Source: Pyrenochaeta sp. MPI-SDFR-AT-0127
Lineage: Eukaryota > Ascomycota > Dothideomycetes > Pleosporales > Cucurbitariaceae
DNA length: 64,000 bases
Reading direction: 5' to 3'
Assembly (NCBI GenBank): GCA_020747015.1
Contig: JAGTJM010000028.1
Span: 248,001-312,000, forward strand
Below the pieces are notes generated by a model. That model was given only the letters and a program-made list of their open reading frames with translations, did no database searches and was not told the DNA's origin. Of this stretch, positions 10,325 through 21,646 are shown one piece after another. The position numbers and the translations under genes are program-made. Position 1 is the stretch's first letter. Every line of letters starts with the position of its first letter.

Positions 10325-11885
10325 TCACATACGTCGCTTGACCCTGGTCAAAGCCCGTTCAACCACATTCCTGCCTAATTGTGGTATACTGTGCACCGCA
10401 TCCTCCGTTTCGTCATCCGCGTCTGGGTCCTCGACATCTCTGTCCTGATCATCCTTGTCCCGCTTGAGAGCAACAGGCTTGACCTCGTACCGTCGCGGCT
10501 TCTCCCTCAGGCCGGGCCAGATGTCCAGTGGCAAAAAGTCGCCTTGGGCAATGGTGAACTGCTCTCTTGCGCGCTCGTCCTCGGCATGTAGTCTGTCGAG
10601 GTCTTTCTGTGCTTCTTCTGCCTTTCGCTTCGCTTTCTCCTGCCGCCGCCGACGGGACGAGACTTCGACGAGTAGCTCGGCGTAGGCAAGATCGAAGCGC
10701 TCGTAGAATTCGCGCTGGTTTTCCCATTCTTCAATGCCAGTAAGCAGGGTCGGTCTTGTGTCGTCTAGCCATGAGGCGTGGAACGAGCGTGTTGTCGTGA
10801 TGTGGCCTTTGACTTCGCCGGTGATCTGGGATATCATCTGGAGGACGCTCGACAGAGCAGATGCCTCATTGCGCAGGTGGTTGATATGATTCTCAATCTT
10901 ATCGAGGAGGAATGTCATTTCAGAGCCTCGTTCTCGTATCTCGGTCACCACGTCCTCGACTTCATGCGCGTCCTTGCGGAGCACACTGAGCATCTCCTGG
11001 CGCTCTTCTTCGCTCATAGCCTCAGGCGGTGCGCTAAAGTCATCTTGGGAGTGTACAGGGCCATCGCCTGTTGCTTGTGTCGCCGCGGCCGATCCTCCTT
11101 CGGTATGCCGCAACGCAGTGATGCACAGGTCGTAGTGCTGGACCAGCGACTGGAATGCCTGCGCAGCCTCCTTTGCATGCACCTCCAGATCATGATACAG
11201 ACTCGGTATGGGACTTGGGTCCTCGGTGGTGACGGGGGTCACGGGGACGTTGGTGATTGAAGAATGTAGGTTATCGAGCGCCGTGTCGAAGGCGTCGTTG
11301 CTGTCATCGAGAGCTGCGCGGGCTTCATTATAGCGGTCTATGCAGGCGCGCAGCGTGCCTTCGAGATTGGAGACGGTAGCGCTGTCGATGAAGTCGTAAA
11401 GGTGCTTCTGCGGCGTAGCGGGTGGCTGGAGGACGGCTTCAATGGGCGTGTCGCGGAGGACGGCCAGGGTGGAGTTTAGGCCAGAGAAGGACGTGTCGAC
11501 ATCGTGGAGGAGTTGCTTGTGTGGCCTATCAGTAGGGTAGTATGGACAGGCATGGAAGCTGTACCTTGAACTCGGTCTCGACCTCGGCCTCTACAACGTC
11601 TATGCCGCGACGGACGGCCTCGAGGGCATCTAGCTGCTGTTGCACAATATTACGTAGCGATGTATTCTTCGCTGCGAGGACTGCATTTTCCTCGAGCAGG
11701 TCTCGCGCAGTGCTGACTATCTCAGTGGCGCGCCACAGCACGGTCTGGGTGTTTAATGAGCGTTTGGACGCGACAAAGTGGTTCACGAGTTCCTCGAGCG
11801 TGTGCGGCCGGTCCTGGTCATGGTCAAGAGATCTTCTAGACGCGACACTGCTCGCTGACGACGCGGAAGACGGAGGAGACGCCAT
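10325..11885 (-). CDS. atg17: Autophagy-related protein 17 (Atg17)
   Basis: Two exons, complement(10325..11515, 11565..11885), encode 503 residues. The intron is 49 bp, phase 0, with a GTACAG donor and an AAG acceptor. Unspliced sequence would end the protein early. Atg17 is the dimeric scaffold that, with Atg29 and Atg31 and the Atg1-Atg13 kinase, builds the pre-autophagosomal structure. Family marks are an N-terminal TLEELVNHFVASKRSL segment, long alpha-helical coiled-coil arms (for example EVEDVVTEIRERGSEM and SSRRRRQEKAKRKAEEAQKD), and the diagnostic GDFLPLDIWPGL followed by RRYEV near the C-terminus. The acidic DDQDRDVEDPDADDETED tail lies after that motif. The length fits the family. 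It is divergent from sconB, sharing an 869-bp intergenic region. Confidence 0.92.
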
Positions 11886-12754
11886 GACAGCGCCGGGGGG
11901 AGTATACGAGTTCTACTTTGAGGGGAGCGTGTATATGCAATAATTAAACAAGGACTCGTGTGCAGGCGTGCGACATAATCACGGCAAGAGGTCTACAGCT
12001 AATCGCAGCTCGCCCATACTACTGTTGTCGAGAGACATGGCGGACGTGAGGTCTGGCGATGACTGTAGCATGGCAAGGCTGAGGTTGAGGCGGCGGCCGC
12101 TAAGGGGAAGCGTGCCAGGGGTCTTAAAAGGTCGCTAACGAGGCGGCTATCAAAGCAAACTTGCAGAACGCATAAGCAGCGCGGGGTGGAGTTGAGGCTA
12201 GCAGTGGCAAGCAGGACTGTCACGATGGGCTCATGGCGGCGAAGATGCCATAGCACGTGCTGGCCGTCGAGTTTCCCATGGCCAAGCGGCGACAAATGGG
12301 CGGATTGCGTGATCTGAAGGTGCTATTGAGGAGAAGCATTGCGCCATCCGTCGGCTCATCGCCCGCTCCCTCGGACCTTCACCACCCCACGCAAAAACTC
12401 CACGTCCCAGCCAGCACGTCAAAAGCAAACGGCTGCCCGAGATTGCTCGCCATCTTCTCGCTCGCCGCGTCTCTCGCTCCCCTCGCGCCCCTCGCCGGTA
12501 AGACGTTGTTTCGCTGCATTCGTGTCGCCGTGGCACGCTGACCTGGGCTGCCGGCACAACCAGACCCTGGGCAGCTCGCACGCGATATCGCCGCAAGATC
12601 TCGACAGCAGCTCGCCGGCTCACCGCAACCCCCCATGAGTGTGCACAGTGCGGGCCAAGCTCGCTGAGGAATCCTTGTGCCCGCGCAGGACAGCGCCCCG
12701 ATTGTAGAGCTGATAGCGGTCGCTGACCAGCTATCGGGGGCTATCAACGCTAAG
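11886..12754. promoter_or_regulatory. Divergent promoter region atg17/sconB with a CACGTG site
   Basis: This 869-bp region holds both promoters. It is GC-rich, with long but unconvincing open frames on both strands. A perfect CACGTG lies at 12254-12259, about 500 bp before the sconB ATG. In yeast this hexamer is bound by Cbf1, which works with Met4 at sulfur genes, so a role in sconB control is possible but unproven. A GTG-started extension of sconB at 12677 was not used because 12755 is the first good ATG. Confidence 0.4.
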
Positions 12755-14997
12755 ATGGCGTCAAATACCACGCATACCCTCGAAACTGTCGCAACCGATC
12801 GCAATCGCTCGCAGCCCAGTTCTGATACGCCCAAACAGAGGCGCCTGTCATGGCGTGTCCAGGCACCGCTCTCTGACCAATTCACTGCGTCTACTTCTAC
12901 CGACCCTCACACCGCCCTGATGAATGGCCACGACCATGAAAGCGTTTCCGAGCGCATGCGCCACTTGCACGGAGAGTCGACCGAGGACGCAGAGGACGCT
13001 GTAGCAAACAAGTCCAAGAAGATCGAGAAGATGATCACGCCCTACCTCGCACAACACATTCCGCAGCAGTACAATCCCCTCGGTGCCCACAGCGACGGCC
13101 ACGACGCTGCCCCCGCCACTGCAAACACAAAGTTCTGCTACCGCCATCGTCCAGACCTGCTGTGTCGACGCCAGGCAGACGAGCCCTCTATGGAGCAGCT
13201 ACAAGATGTACGTATCCAACCGCACAACCAACTTGACGTGACTTGATCGGCTACTGACGGCTGCAGGAACTCGGCAGAGAGTCACAGGCAGACCAGCAGA
13301 GCATCGCCAACGTCTGGTCGCTCTTCTCTGCTGCCCCCTCGCGACACCGCAACCTCATGCTGCAGGGCATTCTCGCCCAATGCTGCTTCCCCCAGCTCTC
13401 CTTCATCTCCTCGTCGGTCCGCAATCTGATCAAGATCGACTTCCTGGGTGCCCTTCCTACCGAGCTGGGCTTCAAGATTCTCTGCTACCTCGACACCACT
13501 TCGCTATGCAAGGCCGCCATGGTGAGCCGCAGGTGGAGACAGCTTGCCGACGACGACGTTGTTTGGCATAAAATGTGCGAGCAGCATATCGACAGAAAGT
13601 GCACAAAGTGTGGTTGGGGGCTGCCACTGCTAGATCAACGCCGCTTACGACATGAAAAGAGGCGGATCCAGCTGCGCGCATCCGGACGAGGACTGAACGA
13701 GTGGTCGCCCAACATCACTCCTGTCCCAGAAACGTCTGCACCTCCTCCCGCTCTCATTCATCGAACATCAGACCTATCAGACGCAACCACTAGAACCAAG
13801 CGATCCGCCCCAGAGGGGTCGTCCTCGCCAGAGGTCTCAAGTAAGCGATCATGCACAAGCATAGAGTCGAATCAAGAGCTTGCATCCTACTTCGATCAGC
13901 CCAAGAAGCGGCCGTGGAAGGATGTCTACAAAGACCGCTTCAAGGTTGGGACCAACTGGAAGTACGGACGATACTCGACACGGATTCTCAAAGGCCATAC
14001 CAATGGCGTCATGTGTCTCCAGTTCGACGACCGCATCCTCATGACGGGTTCCTACGATGCCACCGTCAAGGTCTGGGATATTGCGACTGGACAAGAAATC
14101 CGAACCATTACCGGCCATACCCAGGGTATCCGCTGTCTTCAGTTTGACGACTCTAAGCTCATCACCGGAAGTCTGGACAACACTATTAAAGTTTGGAACT
14201 GGAGGACTGGCGAGCTAATCAGGACGCTTACTGGCCACTCCCATGGGGTCATTGGCCTCCACATGGCGGACAAGCTTCTTGCATCCGGCTCTTCCGATAA
14301 CACCATAATCGTGCATGATTTCAACAACTACCAACGGACACAGCTGATGGGCCACACGGATTGGGTCAATGCAGTCAAGATTGACTTGCCATCACGGACC
14401 TTGTTCTCAGCATCCGATGACATGACTGTCAAGCTCTGGGATCTCGACACACACCGTTGCATCAAAACATACGAAGGACATGTTGGCCAAGTCCAGCAAG
14501 TCCTCCCGCTCCCCCATGAGTTTGAGATTGACGAAGATGAGTTTGTGGCAAACGCCAACAACGATACATCTGACACTGCCTCTCTCGCTTCGGATACTAG
14601 CCAAACATTCAACCAACCTCTACCCGCCTCATCCTTTTCCTCGGAATCCGAGAGCTTCTTCCCCAACGACCCTGATCGTCCTTCGCCGCCTTCTTACATG
14701 CTCACGGGCTCACTTGATGGTACTATTCGCCTCTGGCATGTGCCCTCTGGTCGTTGCGTGCACCGCTTCTTTGGGCACGTTGAGGGCATTTGGTCACTAG
14801 CCGCCGACTCTCTGAGGCTAGTGTCAGGCGCAGAGGACAAGACGATCAAGATTTGGGATCCGCGCACAGGCAAGCACGAACGTACACTGACAGGACATAC
14901 TGGCCCAGTTACGTGTGTGGGGCTGAGCGATGAGAGAGTGGTCAGTGGGAGCGAGGACGGAACGCTCAGGGTGCACTGCTTCACTGGTGAGATTTGA
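12755..14997 (+). CDS. sconB: SconB/Met30-type F-box WD40 protein, sulfur metabolite repression
   Basis: Two exons, 12755..13207 and 13267..14997, encode 727 residues. The 59-bp intron has a GTACGT donor, a CTGAC branch and a CTGCAG acceptor, phase 0. The protein is the substrate receptor of an SCF ubiquitin ligase. In Aspergillus (SconB), Neurospora (SCON-2) and yeast (Met30) it restrains the sulfur activator (MetR/CYS3/Met4) when sulfur is plentiful. The F-box is at about residues 210-256 (FLGALPTELGFKILCYL). It is followed by the diagnostic HIDRKCTKCGWGLPLL. Seven WD40 repeats run from about residue 390 to the end, each with a GH...WD pattern. A Ser/Asp-rich insert lies between repeats 5 and 6 (about 14520-14690). 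The N-terminal 150 residues are low-complexity. Length and order match the family. Confidence 0.95.
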
Positions 14998-16250
14998 GGT
15001 AGATTGAGCGATATTTCTTGCCGCTTTTAGCAATTGTTTCATCTGCATCTTCTCCTTTTGGTCACAATCACGGTTCACAGGGCAAAACAAAAAACCTGTC
15101 GTTTTAGCATGGCGTCTGGGATATTCAGCAAGGGAACTCGGATCGGTCGGCATTCCATCCAGGGCTTGGGAAAATGGCGTTTTGTACTTCTAATCATATA
15201 CCAACGGGTATCCGCCTCACTATGAGGCACCATGGCCTACTCGCCAGAGGCTTGCCTCATACTTTACCCATCTATTGCGATACTAGATACATAGTCTTCA
15301 ATATCACTCTTCACATGAGTGTTGCATCAGCTTTACCCCTCGGTACTCAGGCCTGCTTCCAGTGTCCCGCGGTGCCCTCTCTCCGCCCGCAATAGCAGCA
15401 ATAGTGCAAAGCCGTGTTCGGCATGGCGTCTTGTCACGCCATTCGCGTCTCACCCAGCAATTGTGTAATCTGTACGCCCACGGTCCAATGCAGCTCCTGC
15501 CCAGCTTCCAGCCCAGCCTTATCGCCCATTCCACCACAAGCAAAAAGAGCGTCGCAAAAATGACAAAAACCATCACTCTCCGCTGCAAAGACACAGACCT
15601 GCTCAACCAGGAGTAGTAGTGTGCCGTCTACCAGAATGGGATCTGCATCAGCAAAATCCCGCAGATTCTAGCCTAAATGAGCAATCGCAGCACGCTTCTC
15701 TTGCACATAGTTTGGGAAAACGAGACTGGAACTTTCGCGCAAGAGGGGTAGCATATGGCGCGTGATGATGCATTTGGGCATGGGCAAACCCCGTTTTCAA
15801 TGGCACAATATCTGTTATAACAAAGCGAAGGTGGAGGGGGGAGAGGGGGGGGGAAACGAGGGAAGTAAGTCCCCGCTGTTTTGATGTTTCCACAAGTCAG
15901 CTTCTCACCGTGCCTTTTGAACCATTCAATCAGTATTTGATTATTATTATTATTATTATTATTATCATCATTTTGCTGTTTTGAGTGTACGAGAATTTCA
16001 GTATCTTTGATTAGCTATTTTGTTCCCACGAAAATTTCACGAGACTGGTGAGGAGGGATTGTGGAAGATTAGTTACACCTCCACCTCGACCTTTTTGCTG
16101 GAATCCTCTACCTTTTCTCTTCCCCCATTCGTGCAGTTAAGAGGAAAGGAAATAGCAAAAAAAAAAAGAAATAGAAAAGTAAAGGAAAAGGAAGAAGGAG
16201 AGGATTATACCCTCTATCGCCATTCTGTGTTCTTTTTCCAAGCTACAAAA
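14998..16250. other. Intergenic with an (ATT)n microsatellite
   Basis: About 1.25 kb after sconB. It contains an (ATT)n tract of eight to nine units at about 15940-15965 and a G-rich run at 15834-15853. The open frames at about 15300-15620 on both strands overlap each other and show no protein-like features. Confidence 0.4.
15940..15965. repeat. (ATT)n microsatellite
   Basis: A perfect trinucleotide repeat of about 26 bp, non-coding, followed by imperfect ATC units. Confidence 0.9.
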
Positions 16251-16490
16251 ATGGCAGCGTCGCGCTCCTCTTCGATATCCTCGGAGTCTGCAATCACATC
16301 TACATCTACATCTACCGTGTATCCATCCTCGGCGTCGTCGCACGCCAGACCGCCACACACGTCTTCGTTGCAGCAGCGCCGTCCGTCCGTGCAGCTCCAG
16401 AACCACGCTATATTTTGTACGGACCGCGAGGCGCAGTTGTACTTTTTGATGGGGTTCAAGACTACGGGGTCAATTGGGGGGTTGGGATGA
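16251..16490 (+). CDS. Small Ser/Thr-rich hypothetical protein
   Basis: An open frame of 79 residues from ATG 16251. The first half is Ser/Thr-rich, with a hexanucleotide repeat that encodes TSTSTST. The second half, QNHAIFCTDREAQLYFLMGF, looks like a folded or amphipathic segment and the end is glycine-rich (TGSIGGLG). A long purine-rich 5' flank precedes it. No signal peptide is seen. I do not recognise the protein. The unbiased C-terminal half is the only support for coding. It may be a small lineage-specific gene or chance. Confidence 0.35.
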   Translation: MAASRSSSISSESAITSTSTSTVYPSSASSHARPPHTSSLQQRRPSVQLQNHAIFCTDREAQLYFLMGFKTTGSIGGLG

Positions 16491-16917
16491 AGGGAGTTGG
16501 AGTGTGGAATTTTTAGATTGAGACATAAACTTCATGGGACAGTGGGATGTTGATTGGACGGTTTGATGGGTCAGGTGACGAAGGGGAGGTTGATGAAGGA
16601 CGAGGGCTGGGTCAAAGGGAATGAGGGGATGCATGTGTTGCGATTCGAAGAATGAATGCATAGGAATCGACGAGGAATACGCAAGGAGCAACTGATCACG
16701 ACGGTGGAAGAAAGAGGAGAGCGAATTATTCAAGTGGAAGCCCAACCGGTGGAATTTAATCCGTGTATCCTTGACCAAGGATAATCCATCTCACTATTTT
16801 AGATGTGCTTATGCAATACTCAATACTCAATCCACCCACTTACAATACAGTATTCGTTCGTCCCCAAAAACAATCCGTATAGAAACTTTTCCCATGCAAA
16901 GTTCAGAAACAATTGCC
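16491..16917. other. Intergenic, 3' flank of the P450 gene
   Basis: This lies between the small frame ending at 16490 and the 3' end of the minus-strand P450. Nothing was recognised. Confidence 0.4.
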
Positions 16918-18912
16918 TTAGTCTCCTGAATTCGACACAAATACCCTCACACCCTTGCTATCTAGCTTCGTAACGGGAATGAAGAAATCGTGCCCCAGCT
17001 CCACATCCGTCACATCCGCTTCGTGCAGTTCGAACTTGTAGCGCCGGAACATCATGCCCAGCGTCAAATACAGCTCCGTCCACGCCAACGTGATGCCGAG
17101 ACACGCCCTCGTGCCGCGGCCGAACGATACCATGAACCGGTCCAGAGGAATGCCGTCTGCGGTGGTCGGATTGTCCAGCCAGCGCTCTGGGATGAAGGAG
17201 CGAGAGGATGGGAAGATGGATTCATCATGCGAGAGTTCAGGGATCGTCATAGACTAGGGTCAATTAGCATTCTAGCAAACATTGCGTGTGGCATGATTGT
17301 GGAACAGGTAAGGTACTGACAATGCAGGTATTTGCCGGGATAATCCAGTCTTTGTACCGGATGGGTGTTTTATGTGTCCGTGGGTTCCTCGCGCTGAGGC
17401 CGTAGGATAGGCGTACCGCTTCCATAATGATGGCTTTGAGATAGGGCATTTGCTCGAGTGGGTACAGTTCCAGGGTTGCGCGGTTAGGAAAGGCTTCAAC
17501 AAGGTCCTTGTGCAGTCTCTCGTAGATGTGGGGGTTGTTGATGATGTGGAAAGTAGCTATTGACAAGGCAAAAGCCGTCGTTTCCACACCACCGCCAACG
17601 ACGATTTGTGCCTCGTCCGCGAGGCGTTGATGGGTTTTGTCTTCTTCAGGTAGCTTCGAGGAAATAATTTCTTGGAAGACAGTCTTCTTGGCATCATTGT
17701 TCTTGACGTCGTCACCGCGAAGCGTACGAGCGATGAGGTCCCATTGATCCTGTGGGCTGTCAGTTTGAGTCTTCAATCATGCTTGACAGAACACAGTGTT
17801 TAACGTGTTGTATGTTCATTGCCGTGTGAATTGAATAGGCGATCTGCGCCACGTACCCGCTTGAATTTAAGTAATGGCTTCGCAGCCGGCTCCAGCCACC
17901 CAGTCACTTGATCAGGGATGCTGTTCATGATCTGCGGGACGCCTCAGTCAGCACTCTCTTTCAACTTCCAAGTAGATTTTATCGCCTTCTCTCCGCCATC
18001 CAACAAAAACCTACCGGATAGATCAGAGGGAATTGCGTAGCAATATGCCCTGTCCCGCCAATCTTGATAAAAGCATCATGGAAGCTCTCAAATTCAGGAT
18101 GCTTGAGCTGGGAGTAATTGAAGCCGAAAAAGTAGTCCATGATGATATCGCCTGTAAGCGCTGGAAAGGCATGAGACAGGTTCAATGGCTCTTTGCGAGC
18201 CTCAAACTCTTGCATGCGCAGGGAGAGGGTGTCAATGTGGCGGTAGATTATGTGAATGAAGTCGAGAATAGAGCGGCGCGAGAACCTGGGAGTAGTCAGT
18301 GCTGGCTCTATGTATGGTTGATAGTATCCCCATGCCATGATATGGCTGCAATCCCGAAATATTGGTCGTTGGTAAGACGAGTCGGCGACTTGGAGAGAGA
18401 CTGACATGGGGGCGAGCGCTGCACGACGCCGCTTGTGTTGCTGTGCATTCACGGTTGCGAGCACACCTCCAGGGCAGCCGAATCTCTTGTCCCATCCTTC
18501 TTTGTCGAGGTGAAGGTTCTTCCCATAGACCTCGTCGAAGAAGCGAGGGTCACGGATGTGCAGCTCATGGGGCGTGACTCGGACGACAGGGCCTGGTGAT
18601 GGGGTTAGCCAGCTAACATCTCATGGAGTTGCCATGCAGATGGCCATAAACATGTGGGCCATGACGCGCAATTGACCTACCATACTGATCGTGGAGTTTT
18701 GAAATTTGCCTCGAGTACTGTCCTTTCAGAACAATCTCGTAGTACGCTTCGTACCAGCTCGTAACCGCCGCAATCCTGGGACCGGGAAACCTCGATAGTG
18801 GATGCACATACAGGCGATAAACCACCAATCCGAGCCAATACAGCACCGCAGTTGCAGCGAGTAAGACGGGCAGCGAGGGCAGGACGGACTTTGTGCTGTT
18901 TACCGACTCCAT
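16918..18912 (-). CDS. Cytochrome P450 monooxygenase (microsomal)
   Basis: Six exons, complement(16918..17253, 17321..17749, 17857..17931, 18015..18285, 18406..18592, 18681..18912), encode 509 residues. All five introns are GT-AG and close in phase. The N-terminal membrane anchor is at about residues 12-35, followed by HPLSRFPGPR. Conserved elements are the I-helix VGGGVETTAF (306-315), ExxR as EAVR (365-368), PERW (420-423) and the heme loop FGRGTRACLG (442-451, Cys449 as iron ligand). The region VVRVTPHELHIRDPRFFDEVY resembles P450s often annotated as trichodiene-oxygenase-like, a name that says little about substrate. It should hydroxylate or epoxidise a small lipophilic substrate at the ER with a P450 reductase. 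It is divergent from a LaeA-like methyltransferase 762 bp away. No backbone synthase is in the window. Confidence 0.93.
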
Positions 18913-19674
18913 GGTCCGCAAGGTATCGGGTCTGCCCGATACGACAAATGGGCGGGGGATGAGTGGTCACAAAGCTGAAACATGTGTTTGCATAGGAAGA
19001 TGCCGGGCGAAAGATGAATTTACGTGAACTGGTTACCTGGTGGCTTGAGTGCCGCGGATCAAGGCCGCCAGGGAGTCTCGTCAATCAATGGCACACTTGG
19101 ACCTGGCCTTCCCACGCCGCCGCTTGCGACCCGCAATTCGATAGGGACGCGGGTGCTGCGCGGCTGTGAAAGCCCTCTCCCCCGCCCATAGTGCACCTTT
19201 GCTTGCGCTACTCGCGTCTAGTTGGACACAAATAGGATGAAAGGCCGCCGCTTGTCCGCATGCGCATTGGAAGACATCTGCCGAGCACGCGGTGCGCCGT
19301 CGGCCATGCCCAAGACGGCCGTGTCGAGCGAAGGCGCCGGAGGCCACGAGGGACATGGGCCTGTTGAACCGTCTGTGGATGTGCGCTAAGGCACGGACTT
19401 TGTAACACATGTAGTGATGGTGGGCGCAGGATATGAGCAGCGAGCGCCGGCAATGCGTCGGTGGGAATTGTCGGGCCCGTGGAGATGGATGGCTATGGCA
19501 GACGGCGCCTCCAAGGATGCGCGATGTAGCATGCACCATTTAAGGGTAACCCTTGCCCTGCGGGTGCGGGCCGGCACTGGACGAGAGACGCTGGATTTTC
19601 CTTCGACTCTGCACTGCGACGAGCGAAGCGCTGCCCGGCACCAAAAGAGACGCTGAGCAGAAAACGCCATCAGA
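18913..19674. promoter_or_regulatory. Divergent promoter region, P450 and methyltransferase
   Basis: A 762-bp shared upstream region. A short inverted repeat, AAGGGT-A-ACCCTT, lies at 19542-19554, about 120 bp before the methyltransferase ATG. It contains GGGTAA, the core bound by Reb1-type factors in yeasts, which is a suggestion only. Long GC-rich open frames here lack protein-like features. Confidence 0.4.
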
Positions 19675-20964
19675 ATGTCGGCTGCACCCGCCAGCGGGCC
19701 GCTGGCAACGGCTGCGGGGTCTAGCCCTCCTCGGCCATGCGAACCCACAGCAGCCCAGGCACCAGAAGCCGCACAAGTCGAGTCCACCGCAGCCTCGCAG
19801 CCAGCACATACAGAGACGTCTCAGACAGGGACAACAGAGCCCCAGCCACTCATCACAGCGTCCCTCCAGCAGCACCAAGAACAATCGCAGCCTGCCTCGA
19901 CCGGCAATCTCCAATCTGTCCTCCATCTCGAGCCAGATACCAACAGCAACAGCGACAATGATAGCGCCTTCGATGCGACCTCGGCTGCAAGCACATCGCT
20001 AGCCTCGTCCATCTTGAACTACGAGTACTCGAATGGCCGCCGCTACCACGGCTACCGGTCAGGCTCGTACGTGCTCCCCAACGACGAGCAAGAACAAGAC
20101 CGCCTGGATCTCCTGCACCACATCTTTTTGTTGATCTTGGGAGGAAAGCTCTACGATGCCCCAATCCAGCCGCCGCCAAAGCGTGTGCTAGATATTGGCA
20201 CAGGGACAGGGATATGGGCCATTGACTTTGCAGACGAGAACCCTGGATCCGAGGTGCTGGGTACAGATCTAAGTCCAATTCAACCGACATGGATCCCTCC
20301 CAACGCCAAATTCTACATTGATGACGCCGAGAGCGAGTGGGTCTACAGCGCCTCAGAGGCCTTCGATTTCATACACGTGCGCACCTTGAGCGGCTCAATA
20401 ACCGACTGGGACAAGCTCATACGGCAGAGCTACACTCATTTGACTCCCGGCGGATGGCTGGAACTCCAAGAGCCTCTTGCGTTGTGCGAGAGCGACGATG
20501 GCACACTGGAGCTGGCAAAAGATATTCTGCATTGGCAGGAACTCTGCAACGACGCAGCGCAAGGCTTCAAAAAGGACATTCGTGTTGGTGACAGTCTGCG
20601 TCAACGCATGATTGATGCCGGCTTTGTTGACGTTCAAGAGAAAGTCGTCAAGGTGCGTAATTCCTGCTCAAGCTGAACACATCCAGTCCTGGCATTGACG
20701 CTAACGTACGAACCATAGGTACCAGTAGGTCCCTGGCCAAAAGACCCCCGCATGAAAGAAATCGGCCGCTACCAGCGCGAGCACATGTCCATGGGCATCG
20801 AGCCCTACACGCTAGGCTTCATTGGCAAAGTGCTCGGTTGGAGCGAGGCTGAATGCCGTGTTCTCATCGCTAAAGTAACTAATGATGTGCGAAATCGTGC
20901 ATTTCACATGTACATTCGATTCTTTTTTGTGCACGGGCGGAAGCCGGAGAGCGCTGTGCATTAG
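19675..20964 (+). CDS. LaeA-like SAM-dependent methyltransferase
   Basis: Two exons, 19675..20652 and 20719..20964, encode 407 residues. The 66-bp intron is phase 0 with a GTGCGT donor and a CATAG acceptor. The first 110 residues are Ala/Ser/Gln/Pro-rich and probably disordered. SAM-binding motif I is VLDIGTGTGIWAIDFAD starting at residue 171, preceded by the usual LPNDEQEQDRLDLLHHIFLL. Further motifs are LGTDLSPIQPTWIPPN, FDFIHVRTL and LTPGGWLELQE. This order is that of the fungal LaeA/TAM-type family. LaeA itself is a nuclear regulator of secondary metabolism, but most relatives are of unknown target, so a regulator or a tailoring enzyme are both possible. It is divergent from the P450. Confidence 0.9.
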
Positions 20965-21646
20965 GATGATGATTACGACACGGACGGAAAATTTGATGTC
21001 GAAATGTAAGTAAAGCAGGCATTTATCGGCGATATATGGACAAGCTACGGAGTCATGGTCAATCTTTGGAGAAGCGCAGGCGCTTGAGAGCTTGCGAGAA
21101 CATTGATCTCTAAAATGGGGTTTCGACATTGATGATATTTTCGTAGTCAGTATGATTACATGCACAACTAGCGAACATGTCTTGGGCCTTAGATATACAG
21201 AATGATTTATATGAGCAGAGAAGGGCATCGACCTCGCGTTCCACTGGATATTTTCATACTATATCACGTTCTGCGTGGGACGCATTGTGAAGCAATCAAG
21301 AAAAGTAAAATATGAAACAAAAGACGGCAAATTCGAAATCCGATTTGTATGCCCATGTTGCTGACTATCCCCAAAGTACCCTGTCATTTAGTAGATTTGC
21401 GACACAAATACCAAATGTCGTAGTGACAGAAGCCATTTTGAGCGCTAACGCCGTAATAAATAGTCATACCAACGCAAGCAATGCTCATCGTGTGTGTGAG
21501 AGGCCAAAAATACAATGGATCATCCATGTGCCCATCATTTCTAACCCTGCTACTAGCGTTGGAGCATCATGCACCTTAACACCACGCTAGCGTCCAAAAC
21601 AGTAAGGATGTATGCCCAAAGCAAAACCATGAGACTGACGACGACC
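20965..21646. other. Intergenic between convergent genes
   Basis: 3' flanks of the methyltransferase (+) and the MFS transporter (-). No gene or repeat was recognised. Confidence 0.4.

Noticed and set aside
15304..15616. Overlapping + and - frames after sconB
   Set aside because: Mirror frames on opposite strands with no features. Probably 3' UTR or intergenic.
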